Both the position numbers and the translations under genes were made by a program. Of a DNA stretch of 36,923 bases, positions 6,021-13,082 are shown in pieces. The notes beneath the pieces are model-generated. The model did not search any database. It was given only the letters and a program-made list of their open reading frames with translations, and had not been told where the DNA came from. This stretch comes from a virus: positions 1-36,923 of IMG/VR virus record IMGVR_UViG_3300012936_000058, one strand, 5' to 3'. Within the stretch, counting starts at the first letter, position 1. Each line of letters starts with the position of its first letter.

Positions 6021-6569
6021 TTAACCTAAATGCCACACACTGTTGACACTTACACGCATAGGCCAATCGTCTGGAGCAAGTCCGGCGTGTGGTATACTGC
6101 TTGGAAATATCACAGCACGATTGGGTTTGTACTCCACTGTACGTGAAGGATTGACTATGTCAACCTGTGATTCCCAGAAGCGAAGATCTCCGCTACTGCC
6201 AAAGGGCCACCATACAATACTCACTAATCGTTCTGTGTCATCTGCGATCATATCGCAATCACGATGTGGATATTGTTTACTTGCTGGTGTCGTGCCGTTC
6301 AATCTTAATACTTCTAAACTCTTAGGTCCACCTGGCAATAGTTCAAGTGCAAAACAACTTGCCATTACATTGCTTAAACCTTTTAGTGGATCTTCTGCTT
6401 CAGGATAATTCTTGTGCCATAATACGCAGTTGTAGTAGTTTTCATACTCATCTTCATATGCACTTTTTACTCTGCCATATTCCCATTGCTTTAAATTACT
6501 AATACCATTTTGAATTGTAGTTAGTAGCCAATTGGGGAATACATCATCAATAACTTTAATGTCAGTCAT
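6021..6569 (-). CDS. 2OG-Fe(II) oxygenase-fold protein
   Basis: Second of the dioxygenase-fold proteins. Metal ligands appear as HxD in QYPHRDCDM and a distal His in SSIPHAGLAPDDWP, followed by the 2OG-binding Arg in MRVSVNSVWHLG; the middle strand SIVWWPFGSSGDLRFW is typical. Length of 182 residues suits a minimal double-stranded beta-helix. Its start overlaps the end of the gp41 gene by eight bases, so it is co-transcribed with the helicase. Possible targets are a protein side chain or a nucleobase; nothing in the sequence decides this. Confidence 0.82.
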   Translation of the reverse strand: MTDIKVIDDVFPNWLLTTIQNGISNLKQWEYGRVKSAYEDEYENYYNCVLWHKNYPEAEDPLKGLSNVMASCFALELLPGGPKSLEVLRLNGTTPASKQYPHRDCDMIADDTERLVSIVWWPFGSSGDLRFWESQVDIVNPSRTVEYKPNRAVIFPSSIPHAGLAPDDWPMRVSVNSVWHLG

Positions 6570-7989
6570 TGCCTAAGTTACCTAAAAACTCTCTTAACTT
6601 TGTACTGTCTGTTTCTGCTTTGATCTTACCAACAGTTTTTCCTTCACTTGGATCTACTGGTTGTTGTGGTTGTTCTTCACCTGGAGTTGAAGTACGTTTT
6701 ATTTGATCAAACACTGTGCTTGAACGTTTTGTAAATTCTTGATATTCTTCATCTTCTGCAAGATCTCTAATACGCAAACTATCAATATCAAATTCAAGAT
6801 CAATCTTGCTACCAACACCACTTGAACTTCTTGTTTTCATAAGTTGTATTTGATATCTACCACGTTCACGCATTGCTCTACTTGTAAAGATACCTATAAC
6901 ATTATCTGCTGTTTGTATCTTAGATAGTCCACCACTAATATGCGAATGATCAAATTCTATTTCTTCTACTGCACCTCTGTTCAACTGTGCCGCAGTAACA
7001 AATACTGTTTGTGTTTCCATTGCCAAGTTACGTAGTTCTTCAGATACAAATTTATCTTTAATAAACAAATCACTTGGAGATACTTTTCTACTCATTGGCA
7101 TCATCAAGTCCAAGTAATCAATCAACAATACATCAATCTTCTTACCTGTTTTAATTTCATATTCTTTAATATAACTTCTTATGTCATTTGCATTCTTACC
7201 ACTTGGCATATACTTGACTTGGAATGCACCTGCTTTCTTTCCAATCATCTTGACTTTCATTTCTACGCCATCAAGATCTTTGAATATTTCTTTTGTTGGA
7301 ATATCAGTAAACATACTATCTACACGCATTGCGACAAGTGCTTCACTCAATTCAAATGTTAGATACAATACGTTCATTCCTTCAAGTGCCCAGTTCACAC
7401 CTAAGTTTGCCAAGAACAAACTCTTACCTGCACCACTACCACCTGCAAAAATGTTTAGTTCACCTCTATTGAATCCACCAAACAGTTTCTTATCAAGTGT
7501 TCTCCAACCTGTGCTTACTTGTCCATTGTTATCTTTCAAACCCATAAGTCTACCTTTAGGATCTGCAAAGTAATCAATACCTAAGTCTTTTTGTAAACCT
7601 ACTTGTACTGCATTTTTAATTTTGTCTTCTACTGGACCATAGTTGCCTTCTTCAAGTAAGTTTGCACTTTCAAGAATTGCACGTTCAAGTCCTTTGTGTC
7701 TTGTAAATGTTTCAAACTCTGCAAGTAACCAATCATAGTGTTCTTCACGCAATCCTTCTGGAGTTTTTAAATTTGTATTGCAAGTTGCATTAACCATTTC
7801 TTCTGTAGGCAATGCATTGTGTTCTGTTACATATGTGTTTATAAAGTCTGCCGCTTCTTGTAGTTTACGATCAAATAAAGATGGATCAAAGATAGTTTGA
7901 CAACGCACAAAACTTTGTGCATCGCTTAACATCATTTCCAGATATACTTTCTGGACATCATATCCATATTCTTTATTTTGTTTTGCCAC
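6562..7989 (-). CDS. gp41: Replicative DNA helicase (T4 gp41, DnaB family)
   Basis: Hexameric 5'-3' replicative helicase that works with primase at the phage fork. At 475 residues it matches T4 gp41 in length. An N-terminal helical domain is followed by a RecA-type core: Walker A GGSGAGKS (183-190), the acidic LTFELSE (210-216), Walker B IDVLLIDYLDL (285-295), and TAAQLNRG with an arginine-finger region (SRAMRERGRYQIQLMKTR) further on. The C-terminal tail is charged, Pro/Gln-rich and probably disordered. The start codon is GTG, preceded by AAAGGA. It overlaps a 50-residue ORF upstream, and both follow the sigma70-type promoter at 8131. Confidence 0.96.
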   Translation of the reverse strand: MAKQNKEYGYDVQKVYLEMMLSDAQSFVRCQTIFDPSLFDRKLQEAADFINTYVTEHNALPTEEMVNATCNTNLKTPEGLREEHYDWLLAEFETFTRHKGLERAILESANLLEEGNYGPVEDKIKNAVQVGLQKDLGIDYFADPKGRLMGLKDNNGQVSTGWRTLDKKLFGGFNRGELNIFAGGSGAGKSLFLANLGVNWALEGMNVLYLTFELSEALVAMRVDSMFTDIPTKEIFKDLDGVEMKVKMIGKKAGAFQVKYMPSGKNANDIRSYIKEYEIKTGKKIDVLLIDYLDLMMPMSRKVSPSDLFIKDKFVSEELRNLAMETQTVFVTAAQLNRGAVEEIEFDHSHISGGLSKIQTADNVIGIFTSRAMRERGRYQIQLMKTRSSSGVGSKIDLEFDIDSLRIRDLAEDEEYQEFTKRSSTVFDQIKRTSTPGEEQPQQPVDPSEGKTVGKIKAETDSTKLREFLGNLGND

Positions 7990-8125
7990 TATATATTTCC
8001 TTTACTAACTTATCTAATAGATCTATAAAATTATAAACTGCTTTCTTCTTATCTTCTTCACTGACTGCACTGTGTACTGTCTTTAATAGTTTTGGATATT
8101 CTTTATTTAGAGTTTTGTTTATCAT
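7973..8125 (-). CDS. Micro-protein upstream of gp41, 50 aa
   Basis: Small lysine-rich helical protein (begins MINKTLNKEYPKLLK, ends VKEIYSGKTK). Its start overlaps the carbamoyltransferase stop as ATGA and its last 17 bases overlap the gp41 start, so it is either a small helicase partner or a coupling leader for gp41. It lies immediately after the TTGACT-N17-TATAAT promoter, whose transcript would begin about at its ATG, making it leaderless or very short-leadered from that promoter. Family not recognised. Confidence 0.6.
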   Translation of the reverse strand: MINKTLNKEYPKLLKTVHSAVSEEDKKKAVYNFIDLLDKLVKEIYSGKTK

Positions 8126-9087
8126 ATCTTATTATACCACATTTTACTATCAAAGTCAATATGTTTGTTTTCCGAAGCAAGTACTGCCCCTATGCATGAA
8201 CCAGGATCGCCAGGATTTGGTGGTATCCAAAGTTGATCCCAATTTGGTTTGATATTATCCATTGCATCTTTGTTCAAAGCACAACCACCAGTAACAATCA
8301 AATTCTTACTTGGCATATTGTTTGCCATACTTGTAGTTAATTGTAAAATAAGTTCCTCAAATACAAACTGAACTGAAGCCGCCAAATCTTGATTATCATC
8401 TTCTTTAATTTCAGGTCTCCACCAATTTAAACCCCTATGGCAATTTTCTTTAAACTTAATATGACATAATGGATCAAAAGAAACTTCAAAGAAGTCGTCC
8501 ATGATCATATCTCTGTATTTGTATTTGAAACCACCTTTAGCCATTTGCGATACTATAAATTCTTCTTTGTTAGGTATGTGTCCAAGACGTTGTGTCATTG
8601 CACTATACCATAGTCCTAAACTGTTTGGATATGCTTGACTCTTTACTTTTGTCAGTATGTCATGTTCGCCCTTCCACATAGTCAAAGTTTCAAACTCCCC
8701 TATGCTGTCAAGACATATAATACTTGCATTGCGTAATCCACTTGTGTAATAACCATAAGCGGCATGACTGTGATGATGTTGTACATATTCAATTGGACAA
8801 GTAATATCCCATCTCTTTAAATAATTTTTAATATTGTTTTCTCTAAACAACCAACCTTGTCCTGCACGTAGTTGTCTTAGTGATTTTAAAAAAGGCTTTT
8901 CGTACCATACTACTTTGTCAGGCTCACCACACATATCTTTTGCGGCACTAATAATTGACCAGTTAAAGTCTGGATCATTTGCTACGCCTGAAAAGTCTTT
9001 TGATAAGGCCGCCCATACAAGGTTACCATTTTTAAATACGGCAAGACTTGCGTCATGACTGTTTCCTACCATACCCCATGTAATCAT
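8122..9087 (-). CDS. Carbamoyltransferase (NodU/CmcH N-terminal domain), short form
   Basis: O-carbamoyltransferases of the NodU/CmcH/TobZ group use carbamoyl-adenylate to carbamoylate sugars or antibiotics; their Kae1-like domain performs the transfer. This protein shows that domain: GNSHDASLAVFKNG (8-21), metal-binding VQHHHSHAAYGYYTSG (about 101-116), a phosphate-binding region around CLDSIGEFETL and LIVTGGCALNKDA followed by PNPGDPGSCIGAVLA. At 321 residues it stops there, lacking the YrdC-like C-terminal domain that normally makes carbamoyl-adenylate (family members are typically well over 500 residues). It may depend on a host or phage partner. ATGA overlaps with genes on both sides place it in the gp61-DUF2061 operon. 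Confidence 0.88.
   Translation of the reverse strand: MITWGMVGNSHDASLAVFKNGNLVWAALSKDFSGVANDPDFNWSIISAAKDMCGEPDKVVWYEKPFLKSLRQLRAGQGWLFRENNIKNYLKRWDITCPIEYVQHHHSHAAYGYYTSGLRNASIICLDSIGEFETLTMWKGEHDILTKVKSQAYPNSLGLWYSAMTQRLGHIPNKEEFIVSQMAKGGFKYKYRDMIMDDFFEVSFDPLCHIKFKENCHRGLNWWRPEIKEDDNQDLAASVQFVFEELILQLTTSMANNMPSKNLIVTGGCALNKDAMDNIKPNWDQLWIPPNPGDPGSCIGAVLASENKHIDFDSKMWYNKI
8131..8159 (-). promoter_or_regulatory. sigma70-type promoter of the gp41 operon
   Basis: TTGACT (8154-8159), 17-base spacer, TATAAT (8131-8136), with an extended TG one base before the -10. It lies within the last codons of the carbamoyltransferase gene and drives the 50-residue ORF, gp41 and the oxygenase. One of four near-identical promoters in the window. 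Confidence 0.85.
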
Positions 9088-9329
9088 TTCTTACCTCCAC
9101 GGTACCATTTCCATACTTTGTGCAGAATATAAAACCACACTGAATTAATTGCAGGTTCAACAAGTGCTACTGCACCTGCCTCCCATAAACTTGCGCCTGT
9201 TATCATACTCACAACTGCCATTGCGATAATAACGTGTCCGAAGAAAAATATTACGGCAAGTATTAGACTCTCGTCTAATTTATTTTTAACAGCGTTGTAT
9301 AGGCCTCGTGTAATCTCTGTCATAAGCAT
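9084..9329 (-). CDS. DUF2061-type membrane protein, 81 aa
   Basis: Small integral membrane protein with two hydrophobic segments (SLILAVIFFFGHVIIAMAVVS and GAVALVEPAINSVWFYIL). The second contains the EPxxNSVWFYxLHKVWKW signature of the DUF2061 family, found in bacteria and marine phages; its function is unknown. Start at 9329 is chosen because the ATG overlaps the stop of the 40-residue gene as TAATG. It overlaps the carbamoyltransferase start at its other end, so it is a middle gene of a coupled operon. Confidence 0.8.
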   Translation of the reverse strand: MLMTEITRGLYNAVKNKLDESLILAVIFFFGHVIIAMAVVSMITGASLWEAGAVALVEPAINSVWFYILHKVWKWYRGGKK

Positions 9330-9451
9330 TATTTGTATATAAAAGGATCCCTCTTTTTGAGTTCAGCGATACGTTTTTGTAAACGTCTTCTCTCCTTCCA
9401 TTCTTTATATGGATTTGTAATTTTCTTCCATAAATTTTTTAACCAAACCAT
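9329..9451 (-). CDS. Basic micro-protein, 40 aa
   Basis: Very basic amphipathic peptide (starts MVWLKNLWKKITNPYKEW, ends LKKRDPFIYK). Its ATG lies inside the 3' end of the primase gene and its stop overlaps the next start (TAATG). The aromatic N-terminus and the DPFIY ending resemble short conserved peptides I associate with T4-like marine phages, though I cannot name one. Tight coupling between primase and the membrane protein supports it being real. Function unknown. Confidence 0.65.
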   Translation of the reverse strand: MVWLKNLWKKITNPYKEWKERRRLQKRIAELKKRDPFIYK

Positions 9452-10440
9452 TTCTTACTCCGTAGTTTAATTTTTAGTTCATTGCTCTCACTTGCTGAAA
9501 TGATAGAATGTAATGTGTATATCTTTCCATACTTTATTACTGCGTCATTTACATCTTTGACATCGTCATGCCATTCAGGCATACTTACACTCCAACCAAG
9601 TTCAATTGCTTGGTCAATTAGTTTGCTACCTGCTTCATCACGATCTGGAACAATAACTTTAGTTGTATTTAAACTGTTGAGGAGCATCGCTTGTTGATCT
9701 TTGATTTCACTTCCAAGCAATGCACACCCTTCAACAGCAATAGCATCAAAAGGACCTTCTACAACTACTGTGTATATGCGATTAAAATTTTGAGCATCGA
9801 GATTAAACACATATCCTGGTTGTTGATCACTTAGATACTTTGGATTCCCATCTTTGACTTTACGTGCAGTATAGCCAACAACTTCGCCTTTATAGTAGAA
9901 CGGAATGATAATTCTATCTCTATAACCAAGTTCAGGAGTCCAATAAAAATCATAATCCTCTAAGAATAAGTTACGTGTCTTCAAGTACATACTTACATTC
10001 AAAAGATTATTATCAATGCCTGTTGGCTCAAGTGCTTGCCAATCATCCCACGCATCAATCTTTCTTGCACCGTTGGGCAATTCTTTTTTTACAAACTTAG
10101 GCAAGTCAATTTTAATTTGACTGTCACCTACTTCAGCAATTTGTAAACATTGTAGAGCAAGTTTATTAATAACATCATCTGGAGTATTAAGCCATTGAAA
10201 CAGTTTACGCATTTTGTATGATAACTGTCTACCTGGAACATAACTTGCTTTGAATCCGCAATTGAAACAATGATAACTTACACCGCCATCAGCATTAGTA
10301 ATGAGTCCGCCACGTTGTCTTTTATCTGCACTGTCACCATTATGAATACAACAAGGTGCATTGAAACTTGTCCAACCACTTGGAGTAGTCTTCCGTTTCG
10401 AAGGCAAGTGTAGTGTAAGTGTTTCTAATACGATGCTCAT
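9439..10440 (-). CDS. gp61: DNA primase (T4 gp61, DnaG-type)
   Basis: Synthesises RNA primers with the gp41 helicase. The zinc-binding domain is visible at the N-terminus: Cys30/31 and His33 (APCCIHNG) and Cys58-x2-Cys61 (YHCFNCGF). The TOPRIM domain follows, with VVVEGPFDAIAVEG (catalytic Glu228) and VIVPDRDEAG (Asp266, Asp268), as in gp61/DnaG. Length of 333 is close to T4 gp61. The gene starts a minus-strand operon from the TTGACT-N17-TATAAT promoter at 10447; the transcript leader is only a few bases long. The downstream 40-residue gene overlaps its end by 13 bases. Confidence 0.95.
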   Translation of the reverse strand: MSIVLETLTLHLPSKRKTTPSGWTSFNAPCCIHNGDSADKRQRGGLITNADGGVSYHCFNCGFKASYVPGRQLSYKMRKLFQWLNTPDDVINKLALQCLQIAEVGDSQIKIDLPKFVKKELPNGARKIDAWDDWQALEPTGIDNNLLNVSMYLKTRNLFLEDYDFYWTPELGYRDRIIIPFYYKGEVVGYTARKVKDGNPKYLSDQQPGYVFNLDAQNFNRIYTVVVEGPFDAIAVEGCALLGSEIKDQQAMLLNSLNTTKVIVPDRDEAGSKLIDQAIELGWSVSMPEWHDDVKDVNDAVIKYGKIYTLHSIISASESNELKIKLRSKKWFG

Positions 10441-10446
10441 ACTATT

Positions 10447-10475
10447 ATTATAGCGTCAACGTACTTAAAAGTCAA
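10447..10475 (-). promoter_or_regulatory. sigma70-type promoter of the primase operon
   Basis: TTGACT (10470-10475), 17-base spacer, TATAAT (10447-10452), ending seven bases before the primase ATG. It fills exactly the gap between the primase and the preceding virion-type gene. Same hexamers and spacing as the promoters at 8131, 12373 and 21778. Confidence 0.88.
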
Positions 10476-11252
10476 CTAATTTCGGACAAGAACTTTGTCA
10501 ATACTTCCTGATGTTTTGGTATACTTTGCTCTTAGATAATTGAACACACCGTTGAAATTAATTGGCGTAGGTTGTGTTGGATTTGCTAAAGTTTCAGTAG
10601 CAATGTCTACCCAATTTGTAGGATTTTGATTTTCCAAACTTACTTGAACAGTAATGTCACCTGCAAAGTCTGTAGAATAAAATACCGCAGTGTGTAATGC
10701 TTCGTTACCATTTAACGCAGGCTCCGCAGAAATAATTTCACTTACAAATGTATCTGTTTCTGTTTCTGTAAATTGTGTTACACTGTAACTATCTTTAGGT
10801 CCTGGAAATGCTTCTTTATGTAATTCTATTGTGCCTGTCATTTCAAAATGTGAATTTGCATATGTAATTACATCTGAGTTATCGCTATTTTTAACAAGAT
10901 ATACAGCATAACTTAAGAACTGATCATCTAAACTTAATAAGTCATTTGCTGTTAAGTTTACTGTAAATTGTCCTTTGAAACTTGGTGTGCTTGTTTCTTT
11001 GATAGTCCCATCTTTAGCAACAACTTGGACTTCGTTCTCATCATAGGCAACAAACTTGGGGGTGTAAGTATTTAAAATACTAATAGGTTTTTGATCGTTA
11101 TTCTTAATTACAAAAGTAAGAACATTGTCTATACCTCTGTATACTTTTAAATTTTTTTCGTACACTTTTCTATACTCCGTTGTTGACCCGTTAGCCAAAT
11201 TTGCTACGAGATTGGTTTTGTCAGTTGCTAAATATCTGGGTGTAAGTTGCAT
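10476..11252 (-). CDS. Probable virion structural protein, 258 aa
   Basis: Beta-rich protein without catalytic motifs. It has an immunoglobulin-like look in the first two thirds (VLTFVIKNNDQKPISI, FTVNLTANDLLSLDD, LSYAVYLVKNSDNSD) and a second beta domain at the C-terminus (AVFYSTDFAGDITVQVSLENQ, NYLRAKYTKTSGSIDKVLV) of the kind seen in phage tail and baseplate decoration proteins. It is preceded by an ATAAATA late-type promoter (11275-11281) and an AAGGA at 11265-11269, unlike the replication genes around it. Late-type control plus fold suggests a virion component; the exact role is not identifiable. Confidence 0.65.
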   Translation of the reverse strand: MQLTPRYLATDKTNLVANLANGSTTEYRKVYEKNLKVYRGIDNVLTFVIKNNDQKPISILNTYTPKFVAYDENEVQVVAKDGTIKETSTPSFKGQFTVNLTANDLLSLDDQFLSYAVYLVKNSDNSDVITYANSHFEMTGTIELHKEAFPGPKDSYSVTQFTETETDTFVSEIISAEPALNGNEALHTAVFYSTDFAGDITVQVSLENQNPTNWVDIATETLANPTQPTPINFNGVFNYLRAKYTKTSGSIDKVLVRN

Positions 11253-11274
11253 AATTATTTTACGTCCTTACACA

Positions 11275-11281
11275 TATTTAT
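11275..11281 (-). promoter_or_regulatory. Late-type phage promoter (ATAAATA)
   Basis: Minus-strand TTAAATAAATATGTGTAAGGA, with the late-type core ATAAATA 22 bases before the ATG of the virion-type gene. It shares AAATAAATATGTGTA with the PAAR operon promoter. The same 43-base divergent spacer must also serve the plus-strand gene at 11296. Confidence 0.65.
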
Positions 11282-11295
11282 TTAATAAAGAGACT

Positions 11296-11661
11296 ATGTT
11301 AAGAAAAGATATCGAAGAAAAATTCCCGTTTTTAAGTGTGGTAACTTATGGTGGGCAAGAATATGTAGGAATTGTCAATAACCAGGACAATTTCATTACA
11401 TCTATGTACGTACTCAGCGACTTACAAGATGGGCATAGAGATAAGTTTTTAGAGATGGGCGATGTATGGTGGTGGGAGTCAAATCGAATGATTCCGATCA
11501 ATATCTTCCTACGTCATGAAATGGATCACTTCAAATACTGTATGGTGAACATGAATAGTAAAGATGTAAAGATAATACACGGTCCAACAGTAAACTTAAA
11601 GAACTTAACAGTCAAGCGTGTTAAAAGACGCTCAGTACAATTAATCAAAAAGCCTAAGTAA
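11296..11661 (+). CDS. Conserved T4-like phage hypothetical protein, 121 aa
   Basis: Begins MLRKDIEEKFPFLSVVTYGG, includes a characteristic GDVWWWESNRMIPINIFLR and ends in a basic strand (VKRVKRRSVQLIKKPK). I recall similar uncharacterised proteins in T4-like marine cyanophages, so it is probably a conserved lineage gene. The frame extends upstream to 11125, but that part is antisense to the virion-type gene; the ATG at 11296 follows AAAGAG and is preferred. It is an isolated plus-strand gene inside a minus-strand region and its end overlaps the mini-polymerase stop by eight bases. Function unknown. Confidence 0.78.
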   Translation: MLRKDIEEKFPFLSVVTYGGQEYVGIVNNQDNFITSMYVLSDLQDGHRDKFLEMGDVWWWESNRMIPINIFLRHEMDHFKYCMVNMNSKDVKIIHGPTVNLKNLTVKRVKRRSVQLIKKPK

Positions 11662-12211
11662 CTTGTTCGCAGATTAAGTTCATCTGCACAACTATAGCAT
11701 GAGCATATGCTACTGCATGAGCCTTCTTGAAAAAGTATCCACCATCACTTGGCTTTTGCCAAACTTCCTTGTGTATCTCTTCCCAACTCTTGTTTGCCAG
11801 ATGTCTCTTTGCTGGTCTGATTATCGCTAACACTGCCGCTAACTGTTCTATTGATTTGGGTTGGAGTGTCTTTAGTAGACCACTGTGTTCTCCTACGTGA
11901 AATAATTTGGTTACGAATTCTTGATGCGTGAGTAAATCCCATAATGGCTCCTTCTTCATGAGTGACAAAAGATGCTGTTCATCTTTTATATCTTTATATA
12001 GCGAAACATTTAAAAAGTCAAGTTTAAAGTAACCTCTATCTTCTGCTTCTTCATATTCTATTGTGGATAAATTGTCTACAGGATTATGTGGACACTCTGT
12101 GACGTAAACACCAGTGTTGTGTTTCTTACCTGTACCAAGTTTTGCAACTCTGTGTTTTACTTTGTCAAGTACAACTTCTCTATCTGCAAAATCAATATCT
12201 ATATCAGGCAT
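11654..12211 (-). CDS. Miniature C-family polymerase relative, 185 aa
   Basis: A drastically reduced relative of DNA polymerase III alpha. It starts directly at the palm motif MPDIDIDFADR (catalytic Asp5 and Asp7), keeps the third acidic position in YFKLDFLNVS (Asp65), a GEHSGLLKTLQPKS segment corresponding to the GVFQLES region, AVLAIIRPAKRH (cf. ALYRPGPM), and FKKAHAVAYAHAIVVQMN (cf. FNKSHAAAYALVSYQTAYLK). The nucleotide-binding middle and all N-terminal domains are missing. Both this and the 542-residue protein have their own PDxDIDF motif, so they are paralogues and not halves. It is coupled to the 53-residue ORF upstream by an eight-base overlap. Activity is uncertain; a regulatory or accessory replisome role is possible. 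Confidence 0.8.
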   Translation of the reverse strand: MPDIDIDFADREVVLDKVKHRVAKLGTGKKHNTGVYVTECPHNPVDNLSTIEYEEAEDRGYFKLDFLNVSLYKDIKDEQHLLSLMKKEPLWDLLTHQEFVTKLFHVGEHSGLLKTLQPKSIEQLAAVLAIIRPAKRHLANKSWEEIHKEVWQKPSDGGYFFKKAHAVAYAHAIVVQMNLICEQVT

Positions 12212-12365
12212 CGTCTTTATCCTTAATATGTTGGTAATCTAAATACTGTGAACACCATTCGTAAAACTGTCTGTCTGTATCAGGCCAACACTCTGCGAAC
12301 GTAGGATCGTTCTTTCGCAACTGTCTGTATTCATCTCTTACTTGTTTTTCAGTGAGTGTTGTCAT
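12204..12365 (-). CDS. Micro-protein, 53 aa, leader of mini-polymerase operon
   Basis: Acidic, aromatic-rich small protein (MTTLTEKQVRDEYRQLRK at the start, FYEWCSQYLDYQ near the end) with no recognised domain. It is the first frame after the TTGACT-N17-TATAAT promoter at 12373, whose transcript would begin about at its ATG. Its stop overlaps the mini-polymerase start by eight bases, so the two are translationally coupled and may form a complex. Confidence 0.65.
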   Translation of the reverse strand: MTTLTEKQVRDEYRQLRKNDPTFAECWPDTDRQFYEWCSQYLDYQHIKDKDDA

Positions 12366-12372
12366 AGTTAAT

Positions 12373-12401
12373 ATTATACTTGATAATTTGATTTAAGTCA
12401 A
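12373..12401 (-). promoter_or_regulatory. sigma70-type promoter of the mini-polymerase operon
   Basis: TTGACT (12396-12401), 17-base spacer, TATAAT (12373-12378) on the minus strand. It sits precisely in the gap after the zinc-finger gene stop and eight bases before the 53-residue gene. Third copy of the shared promoter. Confidence 0.88.
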
Positions 12402-13082
12402 TCATAGATTTGCTTTTTGAGCAATCTCTTTTACCAGTTCGACATCAACAGGACTACGTCTAAAACGTAACGCCCAATGTTGTGGATCCATAACATGATA
12501 AACAATTTGCAACTGCTCGTCATTAAATTTGCTCATCATTTCTTTTCCGCTTTTGCAATTCAATACAAGCCAAGCACTAATTTTTCCATCTTTCAAATGT
12601 TGTGTTACACGATTCAAACTTGCGTATCTAAAATAATCTTCCCACGGTGCTTGTTGTTCATCACCCCAGTCCATCATAGTTTTGATAGAACGTTCAACTG
12701 CTGTTTCTACACCTTCCTTCTTAATAAGTTGAAGTGCATATTTTTCATACAGTTCTTCTCTACACCAATGATCAAGTTTTACTCCTGATGTTACAACATA
12801 GTCTACGTACTTCTCTGGATATAGTGGTCGGACGTTGTTTACAAAACTACCAAACTTTACAAAAGCATTGTAGTAACTTGATTTACAAAATTCTTCATAT
12901 GTCTTTGGCTTCTTTACATTTTGACATAGTTCATAAAAACGTGTGAAAGCATAATAACCAAGTTGTACGTGCTTTTCATTTTTTTGTAATGCTCTACGTT
13001 TCTGTTCACACATATGTACTGCAAGAGTTTTTTCTCTTGTGTATCCTACACCACAGTACTTGCACACATAAGGTTTATCCAT
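12402..13082 (-). CDS. Zinc-finger phage protein, 226 aa
   Basis: The N-terminus holds a single C2H2-like zinc finger (YVCKYCGVGYTREKTLAVHMC: Cys, Cys, His and a final Cys). It is followed by about 190 residues of helical, aromatic-rich protein without a recognised fold (YYAFTRFYELC, WGDEQQAPWEDYFRYASL). I chose Met at 13082 rather than 13112 because its ATG overlaps the stop of the upstream gene as TGATG. The family seems familiar from T4-like marine phages, but I know no function. DNA or RNA binding is suggested only by the finger. Confidence 0.78.
   Translation of the reverse strand: MDKPYVCKYCGVGYTREKTLAVHMCEQKRRALQKNEKHVQLGYYAFTRFYELCQNVKKPKTYEEFCKSSYYNAFVKFGSFVNNVRPLYPEKYVDYVVTSGVKLDHWCREELYEKYALQLIKKEGVETAVERSIKTMMDWGDEQQAPWEDYFRYASLNRVTQHLKDGKISAWLVLNCKSGKEMMSKFNDEQLQIVYHVMDPQHWALRFRRSPVDVELVKEIAQKANL

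Noticed and set aside
11125-11295. N-terminal extension of the plus-strand gene at 11296
   Set aside because: It is antisense to the virion-type gene and would cross the promoter region; ATG 11296 has AAAGAG upstream.
4328-12211. The two C-family polymerase genes as halves of one broken gene
   Set aside because: Each has its own PDxDIDF palm motif, third Asp and fingers helix, so they are separate paralogues.
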